A stretch of 7,517 nt of DNA. Origin: Methanoculleus marisnigri (lineage in GTDB: Archaea; Halobacteriota; Methanomicrobia; Methanomicrobiales; Methanoculleaceae). Made by a program: the position numbers and the translations under genes. The notes beneath the pieces were generated by a model that did no database searches, was not told the DNA's origin, and saw only the letters and a program-made list of their open reading frames with translations. This document shows, piece after piece, positions 1 to 5,794 of this stretch (the stretch's first letter is position 1; each line of letters begins with the position of its first letter). The stretch covers positions 1 through 7,517 of the forward strand of contig DASQ01000010.1 in the NCBI GenBank assembly GCA_002503885.1, written 5' to 3'.

Positions 1-405
1 GACGAGGCCAGGGACAAGGAGAAACACGCCGGTCGGATCCTCTTTCTCTCGAATGTCGATAAACCCCCGCAGCAGATCTATGAACTCTATAAGACCCGCG
101 ATCTGGTGGAGAAACATTTCGATACCTTGAAGAACGAAATACAAGCAGATGTCCTCTATCTCGGGGATCGGAGTGCGGTCTGTGGCCACCTCTTCGTCGG
201 GTTCCTCTGCCTGTATCTCTACTGCAGACTGCTGGCACACATCCGGAAAGCAGACCTGACGGCGGAGTACTCACCCAAAGATGTCCTGCTGATCTTCGCG
301 AAGGTGATGCGAGTCTCCTACAACGGGTTCGACCAGATCACCGAGGTCCCGAAGAAGGTGCGCGAACTCGAACGGAAACTGGGGGTGGAACTATTCCCTA
401 AGTGA
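1..405 (+). CDS. IS4-superfamily (IS1634-like) DDE transposase, C-terminal part, cut by the window edge
   Basis: The reading frame is open from base 1 to the TGA at 403-405 (134 codons visible); the 5' part lies outside the window. Around visible residues 30-44 there is a perfect Y-x2-R-x3-E-x6-K (YREK) signature (Y30, R33, E37, K44), which carries the catalytic glutamate of IS4-superfamily DDE transposases. It is followed by a hydrophobic helix (GHLFVGFLCLYLYCRLL) typical of the C-terminus of IS1634-like enzymes. The GTG at 106 lies inside the signature and is not a real start. The protein would catalyse cut-and-paste transposition of its own element. The last codons (ELFPK, stop) lie in a hairpin that also holds the end of the opposing tnpB remnant. 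Family placement beyond IS4 superfamily is inference. Confidence 0.85.
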   Translation, partial: DEARDKEKHAGRILFLSNVDKPPQQIYELYKTRDLVEKHFDTLKNEIQADVLYLGDRSAVCGHLFVGFLCLYLYCRLLAHIRKADLTAEYSPKDVLLIFAKVMRVSYNGFDQITEVPKKVRELERKLGVELFPK

Positions 406-413
406 GGGAATAG
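391..413. terminator. 9-bp perfect hairpin over the transposase and tnpB-remnant stops
   Basis: CTATTCCCT (391-399) and AGGGAATAG (405-413) are exact reverse complements separated by 5 nt (aagtg). The stem contains the last sense codons of the transposase on the plus strand. It also supplies the TAG (398-400) that ends the tnpB remnant on the minus strand. It could act as a bidirectional 3'-end structure or be part of an insertion-sequence end; there is no U-tract. Confidence 0.5.
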
Positions 414-1318
414 TTTGGGTTGTACGCCAGCATCGAAAGGAACGTCCCCCATCCGGCATCGCCGATCGCCCGTGCCAGTTTGTGGTTCTTCACCATGCCG
501 TCCACGTTCAGGGACTCCACAGCCAGGGCTTGGTTTTCGCGAACCAGTCGAGAAGAGAGCTGGTGCTGGAAGTCCTTTCGTTGATCGGCAATTTTTTGGT
601 GACACCGGGCAACCTTGAGCCGGGCTGTGTTCCGGTTTTGAGAACCCTTCTGCTTGCGGTCGAGTCGTCGCTGTAAGACGGCGAGCCGCGTCTGGGCGCT
701 CCTGAGATGCTTCGGGTTTGCCACCGCATCGCCGGTCGAGAGAACGGCGTAGTGTTTCAGCCCCATATCGATCCCGACCGTCTGATCCGGGATCGGATCG
801 GCGGGTTGCGGAGGCTTCCGGCCGTCCTCGACCACGATACTGATGAAGTACCGGCCGGTCGATCTGCGGATGACGGTTGCAGACTTCGTCGTCCCCACGA
901 AGGTGCGGTGATACTTGACGTTGACCGCACCGATCTTCGGGAGTTTCACGGTACCCTGCTTGAAGTCCAGGGTATACGACTGCGGCACCGTGAACGCCTG
1001 TTCGGGGTCGTGCTTCGACTTGAAGGTCGGTTCTTTGGCACGACCCTCGAAGAAGTTCGTGAATGCACGGGAGAGGTTGTGGATCGATTGCTGCAGGGAC
1101 TGGGCGTTGACCTATTTCAGCCACGGCAACTCTTCTTTGAGAGCCGGGAGCTGCTGCATGAGGTCGTACTTTGACAGGCTGGTGCCGTCATCGTGATATG
1201 CCCGGTTCTTGAGGTCGAGCGCCCAGTTGTACCCATACCGGCAGCACCCGAGGTGCCTGGCGATCAGGGGTTCCTGATCCTTCGTCGGATAGAGCCGGTA
1301 CTGGTACCTCCGCAGCAT
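398..1318 (-). pseudogene. tnpB: tnpB pseudogene (IS605/IS1341 type): in-frame TAG and missing C-terminus
   Basis: One reading frame from the ATG at 1316-1318 gives a TnpB N-terminus (MLRRYQYRLYPTKDQE). It is broken only by TAG at 1112-1114 (codon 69) and then continues in the same frame (VNAQSLQQSIHNLSRAFTNF). RuvC-I is present (GIDMGLKHYAV, Asp at codon 184, bases 767-769). RuvC-II has the canonical glutamate (AVESLNVDGM, Glu at codon 268, bases 515-517). After LSMLAY the sequence turns into NPNYSLT and a TAG, so the CxxC zinc ribbon and RuvC-III aspartate are missing. TnpB is normally about 370-420 aa; here there are 306 codons. Intact TnpB is an RNA-guided nuclease that helps keep IS200/IS605 copies in the genome; this one should be inactive. 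No tnpA lies beside it. The apparent GTG start at 988 is only an internal valine codon. Confidence 0.9.
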
Positions 1319-1374
1319 ACGATAGGATCATCCGGGACTCTCTCCGGCATAAAGAATAACCGTGTGGTGTGAAC
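422..1374 (-). mobile_element. Remnant of a tnpB-only IS200/IS605-type element
   Basis: It comprises the tnpB pseudogene plus its upstream region, reading leftward. The left end probably lies near 1369-1374, before or at a GTTCAC (minus-strand reading), but no boundary can be proven. An imperfect stem at 1332-1347 (CCGG...CCGG with one extra wobble pair) could be the left-end hairpin. The right end is missing from its expected place, consistent with interruption by the neighbouring IS4-like element. Confidence 0.5.
1348..1355 (-). promoter_or_regulatory. Candidate TATA box for the tnpB remnant
   Basis: On the minus strand this reads TCTTTATG, centred about 33 bases before the tnpB ATG. That spacing suits a transcript with almost no leader, and the motif resembles the CCTTTATAG box of the tnpA gene on the right. 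It is short and could be chance. Confidence 0.35.
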
Positions 1375-1493
1375 GTGAAGAAGGGGCGCCGCTTTCACCT
1401 CCCCCCTTGCGGAGGGAGCCCTCCCGCGCGTGCCGCCGCCGAGCCCCGCAGAGGTAGAGGCGCGCGAGAGTTTGAGTGGCCGCGCCTCCACTT

Positions 1494-1500
1494 GAAAAAG
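1494..1500 (-). terminator. Oligo-T tract after the protease gene
   Basis: The minus strand reads CTTTTTC just past the TAG of the membrane protease gene (stop at 1510-1512). Archaeal RNA polymerase commonly terminates at T-runs without needing a hairpin. Five T's is a weak signal. Confidence 0.35.
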
Positions 1501-1509
1501 ATATTTGGC

Positions 1510-2841
1510 CTACCCTATCGTCAGCACGAACCGCACCGCCGCGACGATCATCGGCATCGTGATGAGGAGGATCAGCATCACCGTCACAAACCCGCTGATC
1601 GAGGCGACGACCCGCTGCGCGTACCGGGACCAGCCCCGCCGCTCAAAGAACCGCTCCACCCCTTCTTTCATCATGTAGCCGCCGTCGAGCGGGACTATCG
1701 GGATGGCGTTGAACATCCCGACCAGCAGGTTGAACCACCCGGTCCAGAAGAAGAGGTGGACCGTGCCCCAGAAGAAGGGGAACGGCTCCTCCCAGGCTAT
1801 CTGCTCGGGGGTGTCGGCGAGCAGGATCGCGAGCTGCTGGGTGTTGCCCTGGATGAAGGCGTCGATCGGCGCTATCGTCAGGTAGAGCGGCGCGAGCGGC
1901 CCCAGATCCGCGATGTTCCCGATATGTTCCTTCACCGCGGGCGCGTTGTAGTAGTAGACCCCCATGAACCCGGAGTCCCGGTCGTCGGCGAGGGCTTCCG
2001 GCCACTCAGAGAGGGTGAGCGTGTACGTGCTTTCAACCCCGTCTTCTGCAGCCGTCAGCGTGATCGTCTCCCCCGGCCGCGTCCCGTCCATGATCGCCGA
2101 TATCTCCTCCTGGTTCGTCACCGGGACGCCGTTCACTCCCGTGATGACCGAGTAGCCTGGAATCCCGGCCTCGGCCGCAGGAAAGTCCTGGTAGACCCCC
2201 TGGACGAGCGGGACGGAAAGTGGCGTCGCCATCCCCACAAGAAGGAACATCACGACGAAACAGAGGAGACCGATGACGATGTTGTTCGTGATACCGGCGC
2301 CGAACATCCGAATCTTGGGCATCCCCTTTGCCGCATCCACGTCTTCCTCGTCAGGCTCGACAAATGCCCCTATCGGGACGACGGCGATGAGAAGACCCAT
2401 GCTCCGCACCCGCATATCCTCAACCCGGGCGAGGATCGCGTGACCGAACTCGTGGACGACGATGGTGAGCAGAAGGCCGATGATGACGGCCGCGGTGATC
2501 GGTATCGCCTGGTTGACCCCGGGTATCGCGAGTATATTCCGGGGGTCGTAGATCCCGGTCGGTTCAGGAGTATGCACCAGATACTGGGGGACCGCGAGGA
2601 TCAGGGCCAGCGTCATGAAGGCCGAGACCACCACGACCATGACGACCCCGAGCGTCGCGTAGGCCCGGAGTACTGTCTTGAACTTCCGGAACCAGTCGAA
2701 GAAACCGACCCGCTCGGTCTTGATAGCGAGGATGGGGCCGAAGAACATGACGTGATCGCGAAACAGCCCCCGGTCACGGATGTAAAAGGCTATCAGCGCG
2801 TAGGCCGCGACGAGAAGAAGGAGTATCTGGAGCCAGCTCAT
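1510..2841 (-). CDS. Site-2-type membrane metalloprotease (peptidase M50) with PDZ domain
   Basis: This is a polytopic membrane zinc protease expected to cleave substrates within or near the membrane; the substrate is unknown. Numbered from the ATG at 2841 (443 aa), the zinc motif HEFGH is at 130-134 at the end of a membrane segment. The third zinc ligand is in NAIPIVPLDGG (Asp about 386) in a late membrane segment. Between them lies a soluble PDZ-like region (about 207-285; AAEAGIPGYSVITGVNGVPV). Hydrophobic segments lie near 2-21, 62-86, 115-135, 184-206, 355-380 and 414-438. A GTG one codon upstream (2844) is an alternative start. The ATG is preferred because a TATA-like box lies about 28 bases before it, implying a leaderless message. 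It lies 37 bp downstream of rnhB on the same strand. All metal ligands are present, so it is probably active. Regulated intramembrane proteolysis is inferred from the family only. Confidence 0.92.
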   Translation of the reverse strand: MSWLQILLLLVAAYALIAFYIRDRGLFRDHVMFFGPILAIKTERVGFFDWFRKFKTVLRAYATLGVVMVVVVSAFMTLALILAVPQYLVHTPEPTGIYDPRNILAIPGVNQAIPITAAVIIGLLLTIVVHEFGHAILARVEDMRVRSMGLLIAVVPIGAFVEPDEEDVDAAKGMPKIRMFGAGITNNIVIGLLCFVVMFLLVGMATPLSVPLVQGVYQDFPAAEAGIPGYSVITGVNGVPVTNQEEISAIMDGTRPGETITLTAAEDGVESTYTLTLSEWPEALADDRDSGFMGVYYYNAPAVKEHIGNIADLGPLAPLYLTIAPIDAFIQGNTQQLAILLADTPEQIAWEEPFPFFWGTVHLFFWTGWFNLLVGMFNAIPIVPLDGGYMMKEGVERFFERRGWSRYAQRVVASISGFVTVMLILLITMPMIVAAVRFVLTIG

Positions 2842-2865
2842 CACTCACGGTTGGCGTGCGGGAGG

Positions 2866-2873
2866 CATAAAAT
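2866..2873 (-). promoter_or_regulatory. Candidate TATA box for the membrane protease gene
   Basis: The minus strand reads ATTTTATG, centred about 28 bases before the ATG at 2841, between the rnhB stop (2882-2884) and the protease start. The spacing matches an archaeal promoter for a leaderless transcript, so the protease may be transcribed separately as well as by read-through from rnhB. Confidence 0.45.
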
Positions 2874-2881
2874 CTTCCTGG

Positions 2882-3511
2882 TTATGAGAAATCCCGCATC
2901 GTCGTCTGGTAAAGGTTCGTCACCGTCTTCCAGCTCCGGCGGGCGCAGGGCGGCGGGTCCCCGTACTCCCTGATGTAGCCCCGGAGGAACTCGATGGTTG
3001 TCGGGTCGGAGGGGTAACCGCTCCCGATCTTCCCGTACTGCTCACTGAGTTCCTGGATGGCCCGGTCCCGGGTGACCTTCGCGACGACGCTCGCCGCACC
3101 GACGATCTTGTGGCGGGCGTCTGCCCGGTGCTCGGCGACGATCTCGCAGGGGAAATCGAGGTAGGCCGCGACCGTCCGGCCGTAGCGCTCCGCGTTCACG
3201 TCGCAGGCGTCCACGTAGGCAGATTCCGGCCGGAGCCCCGTCAGCGCCTCGGCATGGAGCTCGGCCACGCATGTGTTCATGGTCATCCTGCTCCGCGCAT
3301 CGTCGATCCCGGCGGCATCGATGGTGACGATCGCTATCGAGAAGTCACGGAAGAGGATCTGATAAAGCGCCTCGCGCTGTTTCGGCCGGAGGACCTTCGA
3401 GTCCCGGATGGGGAGCGCCGCAAGGTCCTCAGTCGCCCGGCACCCGACGGCGGCGACTACCATCGGCCCGAGAACTGAGCCCTTCCCGGCTTCATCCACC
3501 CCGCAGATCAC
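2882..3511 (-). CDS. rnhB: Ribonuclease HII
   Basis: RNase HII cuts the RNA strand of RNA/DNA hybrids and removes single ribonucleotides misincorporated in DNA, using a DEDD metal site. Numbered from the GTG at 3509-3511 (209 aa), the signature is VDEAGKGS with Asp6 and Glu7. The third aspartate is Asp101 (YVDACD) and the fourth is Asp131 (EHRADARHKIVGAASVVAK). These positions closely match archaeal relatives such as the Archaeoglobus enzyme (D6, E7, D101, D129), which is why this start is chosen. The frame extends to a TTG at 3539-3541, adding ten residues (MKYLANKPED) that relatives usually lack. The C-terminal substrate-binding part (GSGYPSDPTT, RRSWKTV) is complete. It is divergent from the RCK gene and upstream of the membrane protease, with no obvious functional link to either. 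Confidence 0.95.
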   Translation of the reverse strand: MICGVDEAGKGSVLGPMVVAAVGCRATEDLAALPIRDSKVLRPKQREALYQILFRDFSIAIVTIDAAGIDDARSRMTMNTCVAELHAEALTGLRPESAYVDACDVNAERYGRTVAAYLDFPCEIVAEHRADARHKIVGAASVVAKVTRDRAIQELSEQYGKIGSGYPSDPTTIEFLRGYIREYGDPPPCARRSWKTVTNLYQTTMRDFS

Positions 3512-3520
3512 ATCTTCTGG

Positions 3521-3528
3521 TTTATTCG
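3521..3528 (+). promoter_or_regulatory. Candidate TATA box for the RCK/TrkA-type gene
   Basis: TTTATTCG lies 44 bases before the ATG at 3565 and 20 bases before the ATG at 3541. Transcription starting about 25 bases downstream would give a short leader to the 3565 start. It overlaps the possible N-terminal extension of rnhB on the other strand. Confidence 0.3.
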
Positions 3529-3564
3529 CAAGGTATTTCAATGCTGACGATTGAATCCAGATGG

Positions 3565-4230
3565 ATGTACACGATCATCGTCGGCCTGGGCGGAATCGGG
3601 CGAAATTTGACTGCGATCGCCGTGAACGCCGGTGACTCCGTAGTGGTGATCGACCAGGATGAGGAACGTGCGAGCGATATTCTGGAGCATTACGACGTTC
3701 TTGCCATCACCGGGAACGCGACCGACAAATCGGTGCTCCAGGATGCCGGGATCGACCGGGCCGACGCCCTGGTCGCTACCACGAGCGACGACGCCGTAAA
3801 CCTGATGACCTGCTGGCTCGCGAAACGCTACAACGTGGGAAACGTCGTCTCGATCGTCAATCAGAAGGAGCATTCCGACCTATTTAACGAGGTCGGAGTG
3901 AAGATCAGTGAGAACCCCGACGAGCTGGTGGCGACCCGGCTCTACTACTGGGCGAAGAGCCCGAACCTCCAGCAGGTCGCCTCGATCCCCGGCGGCACCA
4001 TCTTCGAGATCGTTGCCGATGAGGGCGCGCCTATCGTCGACCATGAGATCCGGGACCTCGATGTCCGGGACTTCGTCTTCATCGCCATCCGGCGTGCCGG
4101 GGGCGACCTGATCATCCCGAGCGGCACCGTCCGTATCCGGCCCGGTGATATCATCACGGTCTTTACAAAAAAGGAAGCGGAAGGGGAGACGATAAAGACC
4201 CTCAACAAACAGTTGATACGGTCAGACTAG
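3565..4230 (+). CDS. TrkA-family potassium-uptake regulatory protein (RCK: TrkA_N + TrkA_C)
   Basis: A cytosolic NAD(H)-binding protein of the type that gates K+ transporters or channels (Trk/Ktr partner). Numbered from the ATG at 3565 (221 aa), the Rossmann motif is VGLGGIG (Gly7, Gly9, Gly12). The acidic residue ending the second strand is Asp30 (VVVIDQD), which favours NAD over NADP. The N-terminal RCK domain covers about 1-125. A TrkA_C domain follows at about 135-210 (ending RIRPGDIITVFTKK). No membrane segment is present and no transporter gene is adjacent, so its partner must be encoded elsewhere. An ATG at 3541 in the same frame adds eight residues (MLTIESRW). It has a weak AGGT six bases upstream, but family members normally begin at the MYTIIVG strand. 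Its 3' end overlaps the convergent reductase gene by 9 bp. Confidence 0.9.
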   Translation: MYTIIVGLGGIGRNLTAIAVNAGDSVVVIDQDEERASDILEHYDVLAITGNATDKSVLQDAGIDRADALVATTSDDAVNLMTCWLAKRYNVGNVVSIVNQKEHSDLFNEVGVKISENPDELVATRLYYWAKSPNLQQVASIPGGTIFEIVADEGAPIVDHEIRDLDVRDFVFIAIRRAGGDLIIPSGTVRIRPGDIITVFTKKEAEGETIKTLNKQLIRSD

Positions 4231-5418
4231 GGTATCTTTGAGCGCCTTGAGCTCGAGCAGCATCTTCGGGTTCCGCTTGATCAGTTCCCTGATGAGTGCC
4301 GAGACCGAGAACTCACTGAAACTGATGCTTGCAATCGAGTCCGCGAGGGTGTTGAGTTTCTTATCGTCGAGCGTGATGAAGTACTCTTTGACCCTGTAGT
4401 TCCGCTCGTTCGTCATGCCCATTCTGGATGCACGCCACTCCGTGTCGTAGGGCATCAGGGCCTCCTTTGAGCAGTTGCCCGCCTCGATGCATTTTGAGGC
4501 CACCTCGCCGGCGAGCCTTCCGGTATACATGGCGTTCCCTATCCCGCCGCCGGTGATGGGGTCGACGACCCTCGCCGCGTCGCCAGCGACGAGAAGGCCG
4601 TCGCTGACCGTACAGGGGAGCGGCCGGCAGACAGGAACCCCACCCGCGATTGCTTCAATCGCCTTCCCATTCGGGAAGTTCTTTGCGACGAACCGGTCCA
4701 GGTAGTCCTTTGCCCGGGATCCGTCGCGGCTCTTCCTCCCGGTGATGCCGACCCCGACGTTTGCCGTCCGATCGCCCTTCGGGAAGACCCAGAGATAGCC
4801 TTCGGGCGCGATGCTGTTGCCCAGGTAGAAGTCCGTCGAGCCCGCGTTGATATCGATATCCGTCATCAGGTACTGGGCGCAGCTCATCATCTCCCGGAGG
4901 GGGACGGTGGTGTCGAGCCCGGCCCACCGGGCGAACTGTGCCTCCGTGCCGTCGGCGGTGATGACCACTTCGGCCCGGATATCTGCCGGGACGCCGGCAG
5001 AGAGCACCTTCGCGCCCCGGACCGCGCCGTTCTCGATGATCGGCGCGGTCGCCCGGGTCTTGACGATCACGTCCGCCCCGGCCTCGGCGGCCTGCCAGAC
5101 GAGTTCCCGGTCAAAGATCTTCCGGTCGAGGACGTAGCCTACCTCGTTTCCGGCCCGGGCCTGGTCGAGGCTGATGGCGGTGCCGTTCGGGGCGATGATC
5201 CGGGCACTCTCGATATCGGCGGATATCCAGCGGGGGTCGGGCTTGATGTATTCCTTTAAGAGTTCTTTGCCGATCCCCTCCGCGCACCGGACCGGCGTGC
5301 CGATGGCAGGACGCTTCTCGACGAGACAGACCGAGTTTCCGGCTTGTGCCGCTGTTTTCGCGGCAAGAGCGCCGGCGGGCCCGCCGCCGATGACGAGAAC
5401 ATCATACCTACTCTTCAT
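4222..5418 (-). CDS. Digeranylgeranylglycerophospholipid reductase (geranylgeranyl reductase family flavoprotein)
   Basis: An FAD enzyme that saturates the geranylgeranyl chains of archaeal ether lipid precursors to give archaeol-type lipids, acting at the membrane. Numbered from the ATG at 5418 (398 aa, usual for the family), the FAD-binding motif is VIGGGPAGALAA (9-20), with Glu34 closing the second strand. PVRCAEGI (42-49) carries the conserved Cys45. The YLWVFPKGDR...GVG motif is at 208-224, and the second FAD motif GDAARVVDPITGGG at 279-292. The frame is open to 5487, but that extension is low-complexity, lies inside the ferredoxin gene and has no match to the family. The 5418 start has a GGAGGT ribosome site five to six bases upstream. 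It overlaps the upstream ferredoxin gene by 11 bp, so the two are likely translationally coupled. The convergent RCK gene overlaps its 3' end. Confidence 0.93.
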   Translation of the reverse strand: MKSRYDVLVIGGGPAGALAAKTAAQAGNSVCLVEKRPAIGTPVRCAEGIGKELLKEYIKPDPRWISADIESARIIAPNGTAISLDQARAGNEVGYVLDRKIFDRELVWQAAEAGADVIVKTRATAPIIENGAVRGAKVLSAGVPADIRAEVVITADGTEAQFARWAGLDTTVPLREMMSCAQYLMTDIDINAGSTDFYLGNSIAPEGYLWVFPKGDRTANVGVGITGRKSRDGSRAKDYLDRFVAKNFPNGKAIEAIAGGVPVCRPLPCTVSDGLLVAGDAARVVDPITGGGIGNAMYTGRLAGEVASKCIEAGNCSKEALMPYDTEWRASRMGMTNERNYRVKEYFITLDDKKLNTLADSIASISFSEFSVSALIRELIKRNPKMLLELKALKDTLV

Positions 5419-5593
5419 GGACGACCTCCAGTGCACCAAGCGGGCACGCCCGCGCGCAGATCCCGCAGGCGATGCACTCCCGCTCAAGGCTGAGGTAAGC
5501 GTCGATCAGCTCGAGCGCGTCCTCGGGACAGACTGCGACGCAGGTGCCGCAGTATCCACACTTGTCTCGGTTTATCCTGAGCATTGTACTCAT
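5408..5593 (-). CDS. 2[4Fe-4S] ferredoxin, likely electron donor to the adjacent reductase
   Basis: A 61-residue protein made almost entirely of two cluster motifs, each CxxCxxCxxxCP: Cys12, 15, 18, 22 and Cys40, 43, 46, 50. Each cysteine set would hold one 4Fe-4S cluster, crossing over with the last cysteine of the other set as in clostridial-type ferredoxins. It is the first gene of a two-gene minus-strand operon, and its TAG (5408-5410) lies inside the reductase gene. In Methanosarcina acetivorans, a neighbouring ferredoxin is reported to be required for geranylgeranyl reductase to fully reduce the lipid, so the same partnership is inferred here. The start could also be the ATG at 5584 (MLRINRDKC); neither start has a clear ribosome site. 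Confidence 0.9.
   Translation of the reverse strand: MSTMLRINRDKCGYCGTCVAVCPEDALELIDAYLSLERECIACGICARACPLGALEVVHEE
5423..5429 (-). promoter_or_regulatory. Ribosome binding site of the reductase gene, inside the ferredoxin gene
   Basis: The minus strand reads GGAGGTC, placed five to six bases before the ATG at 5418. It is a strong match to the archaeal Shine-Dalgarno sequence. It rules out the longer frame and places initiation within the final codons of the ferredoxin gene. Confidence 0.75.
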
Positions 5594-5610
5594 ATTGTCG
5601 TTGGCCTCGC

Positions 5611-5623
5611 AAAAACCTTTATG
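5611..5623 (+). promoter_or_regulatory. TATA-like box facing the stem-loop region
   Basis: The plus strand reads AAAAACCTTTATG, closely similar to the GAAACCTTTATA box before tnpA. Transcription would start near 5645, at the first stem-loop. No gene follows at once, so this would be a promoter for a non-coding or interrupted transcript, or a chance match. Confidence 0.3.
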
Positions 5624-5725
5624 TTCCTTGCTTCCGGAGATGTCCCGAAATCTCCGTCCTGATGGTGCATTCCCGTGCCATCATCGCGTGCCTCCCTGGT
5701 CAGGGCAGCGAGGCGGGTCACTGCG

Positions 5726-5734
5726 CTATTTAAC
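5726..5734 (-). promoter_or_regulatory. Candidate TATA box for the ferredoxin-reductase operon
   Basis: The minus strand reads GTTAAATAG. A start about 25 bases downstream would be near 5704, giving a leader of roughly 110 nt that contains the stem-loops. It sits directly at the probable left boundary of the IS605 element, so the insertion may have replaced the DNA upstream of this promoter. No other good box was seen nearer the ferredoxin start. Confidence 0.3.
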
Positions 5735-5750
5735 ACAACAGGCGAGAAGT

Positions 5751-5770
5751 CCCCCTGCGCAAGCTGGGGG
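5751..5770 (+). repeat. Left-end hairpin of the IS605 element
   Basis: Five C's (5751-5755) pair with five G's (5766-5770). Inside are a T-T mismatch and a GC/GC pair closing a GCAA loop. It matches the right-end hairpin almost base for base. In this family TnpA binds such subterminal hairpins in single-stranded DNA to choose the cleavage site. Confidence 0.7.
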
Positions 5771-5794
5771 ATGAGAGCCGCCCTCGTGCCAACA

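Larger units (their letters stand above)
1..421 (+). mobile_element. Right part of an IS4-superfamily insertion sequence, probably inserted into tnpB
   Basis: The transposase end, plus about 16 bp after its stop, directly meets a tnpB pseudogene that loses homology to the TnpB family after the codons for MLAY (422-433). The junction is therefore near 419-422. The left end of the insertion sequence is outside the window, so terminal inverted repeats and target duplication cannot be checked here. The alternative is that tnpB suffered an internal deletion and the hairpin is its own right end. Confidence 0.5.
1319..1509. other. Intergenic stretch: tnpB left end and 3' flank of the protease gene
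   Basis: From 1319 to about 1374 lies the leader and left end of the tnpB remnant. From about 1375 to 1493 the DNA is very GC-rich, with short self-complementary pieces such as GGAGG (1411-1415) and CCTCC (1420-1424) around a 4-nt loop. No convincing coding frame was found; the long plus-strand frame that starts here is an antisense shadow of the protease gene. Confidence 0.5.
5594..5734. other. Non-coding stretch with three successive stem-loops between ferredoxin and IS605 element
   Basis: No credible protein frame is present. Three stems follow one another. CGGAGAT (5635-5641) pairs with ATCTCCG (5650-5656) around 8 nt. GATGGTGC (5661-5668) pairs with GTGCCATC (5675-5682) around 6 nt, using two G-T wobbles in plus-strand RNA. 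GCCTC (5690-5694) pairs with GAGGC (5710-5714) and encloses an inner CCTG/CAGG stem. It may be a structured 5' leader of the ferredoxin operon (minus), the leader of a gene to the right cut off by the IS605 element, or a small RNA. None of these is proven. Confidence 0.45.

Noticed and set aside
318..1124. 268-codon minus-strand frame across the tnpB pseudogene
   Set aside because: It is in a different frame from the recognisable TnpB residues and has no domain; it is open only because of GC-rich codon bias.
1369..1379. GTGAA repeated twice at the left end of the tnpB remnant as a target duplication
   Set aside because: IS200/IS605 elements do not make target duplications, and the two copies are adjacent rather than on either side of the element.
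1369..2973. 534-codon plus-strand open frame rich in Arg, Asp, His and Pro
   Set aside because: It is antisense to the membrane protease gene, which has clear motifs. Its composition is that of a shadow frame in GC-rich DNA, with no recognisable domain.
5419..5487. N-terminal extension of the reductase (23 residues, starting MSGSASPAGSARG)
   Set aside because: It lies in the ferredoxin gene, does not resemble the family, and the ATG at 5418 has a strong ribosome site.
5635..5714. Fluoride-type riboswitch or C/D box RNA in the stem-loop region
   Set aside because: GGAGATG and TGATGG superficially recall those motifs, but the rest of each consensus, including a D box (CTGA) at proper spacing, is absent.
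5544..5774. 76-codon plus-strand frame across the ferredoxin start and intergenic region
   Set aside because: It is antisense to the ferredoxin, then runs through the stem-loops and the IS605 left end; no domain and no ribosome site.
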